Shown here: positions 43,195 to 52,446 of the stretch, one piece after another | Position numbering within the stretch: position 1 is the stretch's first letter | How the letters are laid out: each line of letters starts with the position of its first letter | Assembly (NCBI GenBank): GCA_951848785.1 | Contig: CATOUR010000008.1 | Coordinates: 14,340,001 to 14,404,000 of the forward strand | Length of the DNA: 64,000 nt | Direction: 5' to 3' | Origin: Callosobruchus maculatus | Taxonomy: Eukaryota; Arthropoda; Insecta; Coleoptera; Chrysomelidae | Notes under the pieces: generated by a model | The model's input: the letters and a program-made list of their open reading frames with translations, nothing else | Databases searched by the model: none | What the model was told of the DNA's origin: nothing | Position numbers and translations under genes: made by a program

Positions 43195-44905
43195 ATAATA
43201 ATAATAATAATAAACTTTATTTTACCAGTAAGTTTTAGATTTACAGAAAAGAAAATTACATCCTTAGGCTATACTAATCTACTGGAAAAACCTCAAGGAG
43301 GAGTTCACTTAAATAGTTATCCTCCACTCAATCCTTGTTCTTAGTAAATAAAAAAAAAGTGTAAATGGAAATATGAGAACTAAAAAACTTAATCTACAAA
43401 CTAAACACATCGATACTGTCTGTGGGAGCTCTAAATGTACTTACAGATACTTATGATTTGTTAATGAAGTGATCTTTGACTCTTTCACAGAAAATAACTA
43501 AGCTACAAGATTTTAAGGAGAGGGGACGTTGTATAACTGACTTATATTGTACTTAAAGCTACGCTCGAATAAAATAGTTTTATGTGACGGCACATCTAAC
43601 AAATTCATGTGTCTAGTATTAACCTATGTATATTCGGCCTAAGTCTAATTTTATGAAAAAGATATGCGGCTCTTTGAGAACGATTAACTTATGGTACAGT
43701 GACAAAGCATTGACGAGGAACTAATTTTTTATTGATAACCATCTAAGTTCTTTTAATTTATGAGACACATGCTCATATTTTCGTATGCCATATATGAATC
43801 TTATGCAAGAGTTCTGCAAGCGCTGAATCTTACTCAAACATTCATGATCTAGACACGGTCTATATAACGATGAACAGTAATAGAACTGCGACAAAACTAA
43901 ACTTTCACGTAACGTTTTTTTTGTATCAATTTTCATACAAGACTTATGAGGATAAAGTAGCCTAAGAGAAGCATACGCCCTTTTAATATTTTGACTGACT
44001 TGTTCTCTGAATCTGAGATCCGGATCAATTATATCAGACCTAAGTTTTTTGCCGATTGAACCAAGCTTATGTTTTCATTTCCAATATTGATTTTAAAATT
44101 TGACTCTAACATTGGTCGAACATTTTTTCTGGCAAAGATCATAGCTACAAATTTTTTGGGATTAAGATGAAGAGAATGCTTTTTTGATATGTCTGATAAG
44201 GTTTTGAGATGCGTTATCCATGTTTGTAATACGAAAGGAAATTTGTGTATCGTCAGCGTACATGTGCACCGAACAATATTTAACAAATTCTGTAAACTGA
44301 GACGTATGTATAATAAAAAGTAAAGGTCCAAGTACTGAGCCTTGTGGTAAGCCAGATTTCATTGTTCTGGTTGCAGAAACTTTGGATCCTAGTTTTACAA
44401 ACTGAGTACGGTTTTCTAAATAAAATTTCAGTAGACTAAGTGGTTCACTGCATAACCCACATGATTTTAATATGGGTAGCAACGTTACGTGATTCAAGGT
44501 ATCAAATGCCTTAGCAAAATCGAGCATAACCAATGCAGTACAATCACCATTATCCAGAGCTTCGATAATGTCATCTGTGATGTTTATTGCTGTTGTCGAA
44601 CTATAGCCTGAACGGAAACCAGATTGTGCAGCTGGAAATATAATAATATAATTAAATAACCTTTTAGTTGATTGGCAAGTATTTTCTCAACCAGCTTCGA
44701 CAAATCACATAAGAGATACTAATAGGGATTGTTGTGACTTGAGACCTTTTCCATTCCGCTGGAAATTTCGACGTCACAATTATAGAATGAACTATATGAA
44801 GTAGAAATGTTACTACATAAGGACAGCAAAGCTTAATAGGGGAAATAGCAATACCATCAGGGCCTGGAGATGTATTTTTTAAAGAAGCTATGGTCTGCAG
44901 TACTG
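43195..44905 (-). pseudogene. CR1/Jockey-type LINE with RT and 3' tail, 5'-truncated
   Basis: The minus strand runs through ASLKNTSPGPDGIAISPIKL and FPAEWKRSQVTTIPI near 44880-44740. Then come AAQSGFRSGYSSTTAIN and VMLDFAKAFDTLNHVTLLP. The frame 44162-44533 contains SGLPQGSVLGPLLFIIHTS and the catalytic MYADDTQISF. It is followed by LHLNPKKFVAMIFARK and AKNLGLI (frame 44029-44331), then FYYCSSLYRPCLD, IQRLQNSCIRFIYG and LKELRWLSI (43721-43936). The non-coding 3' part ends at 43195-43215 with AATAAAG before an (ATT)n tail. The RT active-site residues are intact but at least three frameshifts break the protein. No endonuclease is present. Confidence 0.85.
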
Positions 44906-45240
44906 TTAATAACCATAATAATAAACGCCTTTATTGCAGTTAACAGAAGAGAAAGAAATATTGAAGGTATGGCAAACATACATACGGAAAGCTTTCGCCA
45001 GTGATACGCCATGAATACAGTGGCAACTCGTGACTCACGAGACCGGTGGAGCCAAAATATAAAAAATAACCTAAATTTATAGGCTCCTTAAAAAATATAA
45101 TAAAACAACAGTAAAAACACTTACCCAAAATTTTATCTTAATATAACCTATGTACAAAAACAAAACATACACTTTTGAATTGCCCGGTTTGTAAAATCTA
45201 ATGGTCTTTCCTTATTTTTTGCAGAAGTGTCAATAAATTG
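44906..45240. other. No recognised gene
   Basis: Sequence between the truncated LINE and the hAT remnant; no supported feature. Confidence 0.35.
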
Positions 45241-45244
45241 TCAA

Positions 45245-45970
45245 TGTTATTTAAAAACTTTTTGTTGTTTCGTCAGGAATAATGGTAACAAAGTTAGCTT
45301 TATTTAATTTTCTAGTCAACTCTTCATGATGAACTTCAACCATATAGTCAAACAACTCATTTTGAATTGCTTTAGAGGCTCCTTAAAATACTGTCGCTTT
45401 GCTAAAATGATCCTTTAAATCCCTATCTAACAGAGAACTAAAATTTATTAATTGCTGGAATACTCCTTTGTTTACCGACTCCTCTGTTTCATTATGACCA
45501 CGTAATGCTAGTTCTAACGCACCGCAAAATCGAATACAGTCAATTATAATATTTAAAATATAACGGTTTTTGTCAACTTGTTCAGTTTGTTTTATTATCG
45601 ATTCTCGATAAGCCGAATTTAACTGATTTTCCAAGCAAAGCAAAGCTAAACGAATTATTTACATGCACCCTGGAATTTTCATGCATTTTAATTTTCCCAT
45701 AGACATGCACTAAATCTCTTCATCCAGGTAGGATCGGCACCAAACAAAACACATGGGAAACAAAAAAAATGCGTTTTTTCTTATCACATCAACAAATCCA
45801 ATTGTTTTTATTGTACATATTTCGATTGAACTTACTCGTACGTACTCGGCTTTAAACATTCGACGAACTAGACAGATTTTGCGTTTTTGCATATCTAAAT
45901 CGGGAAGCGGTCTTCCCGATTCCTTCATTGCAATTTTTTCCTCAATCGAGTATGTAGAAAACAGCTTTAA
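45245..45970 (-). pseudogene. ZMYM1/DUF4371-like hAT transposase remnant
   Basis: Reading on the minus strand: SIEEKIAMKESGRPLPDLDM at 45905-45960, then FKAEY and RKNAFFLFPMCFVW (frame 45710-45928). After one shift comes DLVHVYGKIKMHENSRVHV and NNSFSFALLGK. After another comes NQLNSAYRESIIKQTEQVDK, NRYILNIIIDCIRFCGALEL and ALRGHNETEES (frame 45383-45643). A TAA stop follows ATVF, then GASKAIQNELFDYMVEVHHE and ANFVTIIPDETT to about 45260. The order matches the TTF-type zinc-finger region and DUF4371 part of hAT-derived proteins such as ZMYM1-like proteins. The D-E-T-T motif carries an expected catalytic Asp. The C-terminal dimerisation part is absent and no terminal repeats were found. Two frameshifts and a stop make it dead. 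Confidence 0.75.
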
Positions 45971-46210
45971 AAAAGATCACTAATCACCATTTATTTTGGC
46001 AATTACGAGTAACCACTAAATATTAAAATAACTTGCAACTTTCACGTCGGGGCGCGAAACGACAGCAGAAATTAATCCGAATATTTCCAATTGAAAACGA
46101 CAAGATCTAGTCTTCGTGAGCCGGCTGTTACCTGGCTCCTTTTCCTATTAAAATCGCGTTCTGCGCATAACGTTAATATTACCTCATTTAACCTTTCGGC
46201 TAGATGTATA

Positions 46211-47495
46211 CCGGGTGTCCCAGAATTTCCTTGACACGTGATATTTTCGTAACGAAAAACAGTTCAAGTAAGAACTGAGTGGTACTTTTGAAGGTACTAT
46301 ATGGTCTATCATACCATGCATTTAAAACATTTTTTTTTGTACGTCAACCCCTAAAACTCACCCCTAACTTTTTTTTTCAAATAGCACCCCATAGGTTTTC
46401 CTACATAAATGATATCCCCATTTTATTTAAAATCTTGCGGTACCTTTAATTTTATATGCAAACTTATGTTTTCCGTAAAATCATAAGCGTAAGACAAATG
46501 AAATGAGAATTTGTTTGACGCCTGATATTTTTGTAAGAAAAACGGATAAAAAAGAAAATTAACTGGGTTTTTCAAGGGTTGTGAATGACCTATCATTCCT
46601 TGCTTATGAATGATTTTTTTCTTACTTAAACCCCTGGAATCCACCCATAGCTAGCTCTTTCAAATTTCAATCCAAATTTTTGCCTGGAAAAATAAATTCT
46701 TTACTTGAATTTAATTATCGTACTGCCTTACTTTTTATGCCCCTACTGCAATTTATCGTTAATTTTGGCGCCCGTGTGCGGTGCGTGTGCGGCGTGTAAC
46801 CATAAAACTTTTTCACGTTTTTGCATTTAGTTTTGTTGTCACATTTTTTTTTATTAGTGGATTCATGATAATAAAAAAATTTTCTCCATACATGTATTTT
46901 AATTAAATTATGCTTAAGATTTCATGGATTAAACGAAAAAAATTAACGATAAATTGCAGTAGGGGCATAAAAAGTAAGGCACTACGATAATTAAATTCAA
47001 GAAAAGAATTCATTTTTCCAGGCAAAATTGTGGATTGAAATTTGAAAGAACAAGCTAGGGGTGGATTCCAGGGGTTTAAGTAAGAAAAAACTGGTTCATA
47101 AGCAAGGAATGATAGGTCATTCACTACCCTTGGAAAACCCACTTACTTTTCTTTTTTATCCGTTTTTGTTACAAAAATATCAGGGGTCAAACAAATTATC
47201 ATTTCATTTGTCTTATGCTCATGATTTTACGGAAAAAATAAGTTTGCATATAAAATTAAAGGTACCTCAAGATTTTAAATAAAGTGGGGATATCATTTAT
47301 GTAGGAAAACCTATGGGGTGCTATTTGAAAAAAAAAGTTGGGGGTGAGTTTTAGGAGTTGACGTACAAAAAAAAAATGTTTTGAATGCATGGTATGATAG
47401 ACCCTATAGTATCTTCAAAAGCACCACTCAGTTCTTGCTTGAACCGTTTTTCGTTACGAAAATATCACGTGTCAAGGAAATTCTGGGACACCCGG
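46211..47495. mobile_element. 1285-bp foldback element with about 555-bp arms
   Basis: Ends CCGGGTGTCCCAGAATTTCC and the inverted equivalent GGAAATTCTGGGACACCCGG are flanked by TA at 46209-46210 and 47496-47497. The left arm (46211-46766) and right arm (46936-47495) are inverted copies with scattered differences. The loop is about 170 bp. Mirror-image 73-74-codon open frames lie in the arms, at 46423-46644 (minus) and 47061-47282 (plus), differing at about nine residues. Their product has no known domain and no support as a protein. A transcript through the whole element would fold into a long double-stranded RNA. Confidence 0.9.
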
Positions 47496-47499
47496 TATA

Positions 47500-47730
47500 G
47501 CAGAATTGTCGGTGATTGGGGCCGCTCGCAGTTTGGCTCCGACACCGCAAGCCGCGGCGCGCCGTGCTTTCACAGCAATAGCCTGGGCGAGTGTGGCGAA
47601 AAATTGGGACAATATATTGGATTTTTGTGAATGTTTAATTTTTATTAAATAATTTAAAAAAATAGGGTGTAATATAATATTGAAAAGTAGAACATAAAAA
47701 GTTAGGTACTCGATTTATTATGGTGGTGCC
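47500..47730. other. No recognised gene
   Basis: A short GC-rich part (GCCGCTCGCAGTTTGGCTCC at 47521-47540) follows the foldback; nothing else is recognised. Confidence 0.35.
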
Positions 47731-47739
47731 ATGACTCCT

Positions 47740-47910
47740 TGGCGAGCCGCCACTACACGAATATACGACAGTAATAATGTACGCGAACAGGCTCCAAATA
47801 TTCTAAAATCAGAGATGTTGAAAGCACTTCAACTGAGTAAAAACGGAAAAGCAACGGATCCTTACGAAATCCACATAGAAGTGCTAGTTACCAAATATAA
47901 CCTTTCCATT
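47740..47910 (+). pseudogene. RTE-type RT N-terminal scrap
   Basis: The frame 47731-47916 contains ILKSEMLKALQLSKNGKATD and PYEIHIEVL. This is the start of RTE-type RT, patterned E-V-x-x-A-L-x-x-x-K-x-x-K-A-x-G-P-D-x-I-x-x-E. Here G-P-D is D-P-Y. It is cut off at 47910 where LINE-B begins. Confidence 0.65.
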
Positions 47911-47929
47911 GGATAAAATATTGCCGTAT

Positions 47930-48435
47930 TTAAAGTATACCGATTGTACGATTTCGGCACAAATCCGACTATTGTTGGAGTATTACTCCCATGTGCGGGG
48001 ATGCACTCCGAAGCACCCTCTAAAGCTTCTGGACACTATCCACAAGAGAGCAGTTAATCGATACGCCTTACATCACAAAGGACCTTCACAGCCTGGAACA
48101 TCGAAGAAGGGTGACTGACCTATCCCTGTTTTACAGATTCTATCACGGAAGATATTCGAGTGAGTTCTCCGTGATAATAACACCAAAGGCCATCCGAACG
48201 AGGAACACTACAGATGCTCTGCGAGCTCATCCTTACAAGGCTGAGGTCCCTACTCCCCGAATCAGTCTCCTCCAGTATTCCTTCTTTCGGAGAACTTCGA
48301 CGCTTTAGAATGAGCTGCCGGGGAATTTGTTTCCCGAAGTCTACAACCTGCAGCGTTTCAAATCTAACGTGCACCGACACGTATCCTCTCGCAGCGCTTG
48401 TACAGCGCCATAGGCTTTGCGGGAGGCCGACCATA
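47930..48435 (+). pseudogene. LINE-B (CR1-type) C-terminus, plus copy
   Basis: Encodes QIRLLLEYYSHVRGCTPKHP, LKLLDTIHKRAVNR, then DLSLFYRFYHGRYSSEFS and ISLLQYSFFRRTSTL. After a stop (TAG at 48307) it continues NELPGNLFPEVYNLQRF and KSNVHRHV. One frameshift lies near 48110. The 3' end stands at the GCGGGAGGCCGACCATAAAG word, also found at the ends of the other LINE-B copies. It faces the minus copy at 48888. Confidence 0.75.
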
Positions 48436-48887
48436 AAGAAACGACCTTTTTCTGTGTGTAGATGCAAGTATATTAAATTTATTCTAATTTCCTATAAAAA
48501 TACCACCACGTGTTCCAAAGACGTAGGTTACGGCTTAGTTTGACGTGACAGTCAGTGAAACTGAATGCAGTTGTATCTCACACTTTTGCAATTGAATTTT
48601 GCGAGTGGGCGTGATGACGCGGGGTGTGCAAGCGACATTTTCATTTGTTAGGCGGGCTCGGTTCTTCCTTCCGTTGAATTCCAATTTAACTCGTTCGATA
48701 TAAGTTCCCCGGGGACTTTGTTTTAAACGTTCCGCTGTTATTTTTCCTTTCCAATTATTACCAAGAGATGCGGCTCTCATTATGTTGTCAGATATATGCT
48801 TTGTGCTTAACATGACCAAAAGCACGACAAATGTTACAGCAGTAGTTTCCAAAGTATCTGTTGTTTCAAATAGTTTTTTTTTATGGT
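48436..48887. other. Spacer between two LINE-B tails
   Basis: About 450 bp separating the 3' ends of the plus and minus LINE-B copies. A 121-codon minus-strand frame (48535-48900) starts inside the LINE-B tail and shows no recognised domain. Confidence 0.35.
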
Positions 48888-49620
48888 CGGCCTCCCGCAA
48901 AGGCTGAAAGCCTATGGCGCTGTAGAAGCGCTGCGAGAGGATAAGTATCGGTTCACGTTAGATTTGAAACGCTGCAGGTTGTAGCCGTCGGGAAACAAAT
49001 TCCCCGGCAGCTGGTTCCACAGCGTTGAAGTTCTCCAAAAGAAGAAATGCTGGAAGAGACTGGTTCGGGGAGTAAGGACCTCGACCTGGTAAGGATGAGC
49101 TCGCAGAGCTTCTCTAGTGTTCCTGGTTCGGACGGACTGTGGTGTTATTATCTGAGAGAGCTCACTCGAACATCTTCCGTGATCTGTAAAACAGGGATAG
49201 ATCAGCCACCCTCCTTCGATGTTCCAGGCTGTGGAGGTCCTTTGTGAGGTTAGGCGTATCGATTAGTCTAATCGCTCTTTTCTGGATAGTGTACAGAAGC
49301 TTTAGAGAGTGCTTCGGAGCGCATCCCCACACATGGGAGCAATACTCCAGCGATGGTCGGATCTGTGCCTTGTAGAGCAGCAGCAGTTGCTCTGGTGTAT
49401 ACAACTTCCTCCAAGCTTCTGGGATGCCGTTTTAGCAATACTGACGACGTGGTCGTGCCAGGACATGTTATTGTTGATGTTGATTCCCAAACGCTTGACG
49501 GAAGGTGATTCGACTATGGGGTGACCCTCCATTTCCACGGTTGGTAAGCCATCGTGAGACTTCTTTGTAAGTGTTGTTGCCTGAGTTTTTTGTACGTTGA
49601 CCTGTACTTTATTATCAGTT
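48888..49620 (-). pseudogene. LINE-B (CR1-type) fragment, minus copy 2
   Basis: The minus strand starts with VNVQKTQATTLTKKS and MEMEGHPIVESPSVKRLGIN, then NNMSWHDHVVSIAKTASQKL (frame 49302-49538). After a frameshift it gives YTPEQLLLLYKAQIRPSLEY, CSHVWGCAPKHSLKLLYTIQ and KRAIRLIDTPNLTKDLHSLE (frame 49162-49404). The C-terminal block and 3' end lie at 48900-49060. It contains everything after the catalytic site but no YADD box. Confidence 0.8.
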
Positions 49621-49744
49621 GTAAATTACAAGAATCCCATCTATATAACCAGTAACCATACATTTTCACATAGATTTCTTCAACAAATTTGGTTAAGAAT
49701 CCATCCACAAACCCATAGCTCTGTTATCAGTAAAGAGATAGAGA

Positions 49745-49912
49745 CAGGCCCGTAGCCAGGATATCACTTCGGAGTGGAGGGAGGCGGCTCACTAGCTTCA
49801 TCTGACCCATTGTGGGGGCTAAGGTGGGGGTAACACCGGGAGCAGTAAGGTATTACCAACGACGTCCTACTCTGAAGGACGTCTTGCGTATCATGAGTAG
49901 GACGTCGTTATT
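49745..49912 (+). repeat. G-tract repeat start and 15-bp perfect hairpin
   Basis: AGGCCCGTAGCCAGGATATC at 49748 resembles the G-tract repeat tips at 4925 and 11010. Downstream, AACGACGTCCTACTC at 49858-49872 is perfectly inverted at 49895-49909 with a 22-base loop. The same 15-mer occurs at 58301-58315 inside a different palindromic element. Confidence 0.5.
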
Positions 49913-49919
49913 TTTGTAA

Positions 49920-50960
49920 AAAATGAAGTCAAGTTGATTGACTCAGTACTTCCCACACATTACGGTGATATACCTGTTTATTATTTTCACGTAGCAGGAA
50001 GCTATAGTCTGAGATCCCCTTGCAATCAAATCATTTCCAGACCCCCCCCCACCCTATTATCAAAACTCCTCACCCCCCAATTTCCACCTTTTCTTCTTGG
50101 TGTACCTAGCCGTTCCGGACGTTGGCGATAAGCAAAGCAATCTGAACTTTACTTGCTGCAGCTCTGAACAATCCTCGTGTGGACAGGGAGAACCAAGTTC
50201 TAAGGTTTTTCAGCCAGGAGATTCTGCGCCTACCGGGTCCTCTTCTTCCGAAGACCTTTCCCTGAAGTATCAGCTGGAGCAGACCGTATCTCGTTTGCTT
50301 CCTCATGATGTGACCCAGGTATTCCAATTTGCGTTTTTTAATAATGCCCACGAGTTCGGTCTCTTTTTGAAGCCTTTCTAAAATTCTGTTGTTGGACACG
50401 TGGTTAATCCAGGAAATTCTGAGAATTCGCCTATATAGCCACATCTCAAAAGCCTCAGTTTTCCTTGTGGAGGCTTCCGTCAACGTCCAGGACTCAGCAC
50501 CATTCAAGAGCACAGAACAGACATAGCACTTGAGTAGTCTTAATTTGATTTGTAAATTAAGATTTCTATTCCTGAACAGATTTCCCATTCTAACGAAGGT
50601 GGCTCTTGCTTTTTCTATGCGGCGTTTTATTTCTGTAGAGTGGTCCCATTCAATTTCACCTAAACACAAGAAACTCCTAAAATATCTAAAAACGAAGTTT
50701 GAGCGCTTTCATATTTTTAGTTTTTTGATTATTGCTACTCTGCCACTGACACGATTTCCAACAGCCATACGCGTCTTATCCTCACCACGGTAATAATATA
50801 CTGTGTCAAAATTTCACTAGAATCAATTTGATAGTTTCCACGTTACAAAATACGAACCGATTTAAGCAATAATACTCGTATATACACTGAAAATTCTAAG
50901 TCTATTAGTTTCGGTAATAGGTAAAGAAATGTTCGGATGGATCACTATAAGCACCTACTA
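49920..50960 (+). mobile_element. R-family DNA element, copy 4, split by an RTE insertion
   Basis: The left end has AGTCAAGTTGATTGACTCAG and TACTTCCCACACATTACGG at 49942. Family sequence runs to CAATTTCCACC at 50078-50088 and resumes at CAATTTCACC at 50651-50660. It continues with ACTCCTAAAATATCTAAAAA and TGACACGATTTCC to about 50950. The right end is missing. Confidence 0.75.
50089..50669 (-). pseudogene. RTE-type LINE C-terminus, open frame, inserted in R copy 4
   Basis: The 187-codon frame 50106-50669 encodes EIKRRIEKARATFVRMGNLF, LRLLKCYVCSVLLNGAESWT, FEMWLYRRILRISWINHVSN, RKLEYLGHIMRKQTRYGLLQ, GPGRRRISWLKNLRTWF and LFRAAASKVQIALLIANV. It is uninterrupted to its natural stop. These blocks form the conserved region after RT in RTE-type elements. 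The LINE is 5'-truncated. CAATTTCCACC on the left and CAATTTCACC on the right form a candidate 10-11 bp target duplication with one base missing. The first codons probably include target DNA. The clean frame suggests a recent insertion. Confidence 0.85.
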
Positions 50961-50964
50961 ATAT

Positions 50965-51515
50965 CAAGTATAATAAAGGCTTATGAGTATGCTAATTAGA
51001 AAAGTCTGTCAAGAAGATTCCTAAGATTAATTGGCGTACCGTATTCGAGTATTTGTTTGATTTTCCAAAAAAACGACAATGTGTGAAGACCCTATTTGGG
51101 TTTATTGCCTTATTTGCGCAAATAGAAGAAATACGAATTTCTGTCCACTTGTCGGTTCTTAATCAGACATCAAAGGACTTAAATAAGATACATATTAATG
51201 CCGATGGTGCAAGTCGACAATGAGGGAAGGCATATTTGTGATATTTGCGCGAATACATCAAATCATTGGGCAAATACAGCGATGCCGCTACACAAATACG
51301 CTACGTCATGTGAAGTGCCGGCATAATATCCTTTTTTACTCTTTTATTGCATGAAAAATGAGATTTTATGTCTTTTACTGTATTGGGTACTGTATCAGCT
51401 AGTAGTAGTATGCAGCAACGCAAGTGTGTTAAGCTTTTTTGGCCTATTGACAGTTTTACATACAACAGGTTTTAAACTCCTATTCTTGGCTCTCGTATCT
51501 TGAATATTTAAGTTG
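50965..51515. other. No recognised gene
   Basis: AT-rich, with repeated TTTGCGCAAATA/ATTTGCGCGAATA words near 51110 and 51245. No supported frame. Confidence 0.4.
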
Positions 51516-51517
51516 AT

Positions 51518-51835
51518 ATAATTTTACCTCCCACACCGATAGGTATATCTTTATAACGAAAATCCACGTTACTCATTTCCGTCTATCTGTCTGCCTGCCT
51601 GTTGGCGTTCTTCTAGTCTCATAACCTCAGTAACCCCTACATGGATTACAATGAAGTTTGGGTAGCCATATGCTGTGGAGTCGTAATGCTGCTATAACTT
51701 TGAAAATCGGTGTACGGGCGGAGGAGTAATTAGCAAAAAACAAAAAACTTCAAATATTCCTCAAACTTCGTTTTTAGGCTTTTTAAGGGTTCGTGATTAT
51801 ATTATACTTTTTTGGGTTTTAATAAGTAAGCATTT
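51518..51835 (-). mobile_element. R-family fragment, minus orientation
   Basis: The plus strand shows the family's right end inverted: TCCCACACCGATAGG near 51530. It is followed by AACGAAAATCCACGTTACTC, the ACATGGATTACAATGAAGTT word and TTCGTTTTTAGGCTTTTTAA. The left part is missing. Confidence 0.7.
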
Positions 51836-51839
51836 TTTC

Positions 51840-52445
51840 AAGAACCATGAGTAGCGCTCAAATGTCAACAAGCAATAGCAACGTTTGACACTGAGTAAGT
51901 GTGTAGCGTGTGTTGTTACAGTTCATATCTGATTTAATCACAGCCTATACTTCGACAAAAAATTACATTTGGACATTTGACTGTGTACTGAGTAATTGAC
52001 AAGGAATACAGTTACTTAGAGTGACATTCACAAAGTATACCTTTTTCATGTAAAAATGCCTGAAAAAAGTAATCTTCAACATTCACACATCATTTTAAAG
52101 AGGCTTAACGCATAATAAGTGGCGTCTCGTACAAGTAGCATCCGAACTAAGAACGGATTTGAATTTCTTGCCTCAAAAACCCCCGAGTTTCTAATTTCGT
52201 GCCATTACGTCATGCTGTTGATGAGTTATAAAAACGAAATGATAATAAATTATTTACTTACTTTACTTTGACGCACTTTATTTAGGTTATTATAAACTTT
52301 GACACTGGGTAAATTTGGTTACATCTCAATATTTTTACCTAAACAATTTGCAGTTTTACTGTGTACCGCATTAATTAGCGAACACACTGTAAATCGTATG
52401 TTCAAAACATGGCGAATACGTATTTCCTCTCCTCCCCAATATCGG
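51840..52445. other. No recognised gene
   Basis: No supported coding or RNA feature seen. Confidence 0.4.
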
Positions 52446-52446
52446 G

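Noticed and set aside
46423..46644. 73-codon frame in the foldback arm as a standalone gene
   Set aside because: Its mirror copy exists in the other arm and both follow from the palindrome. Kept only as a finding to test.
48535..48900. 121-codon minus-strand frame between LINE-B tails
   Set aside because: It begins inside the LINE-B 3' tail and shows no recognised domain or conserved pattern.
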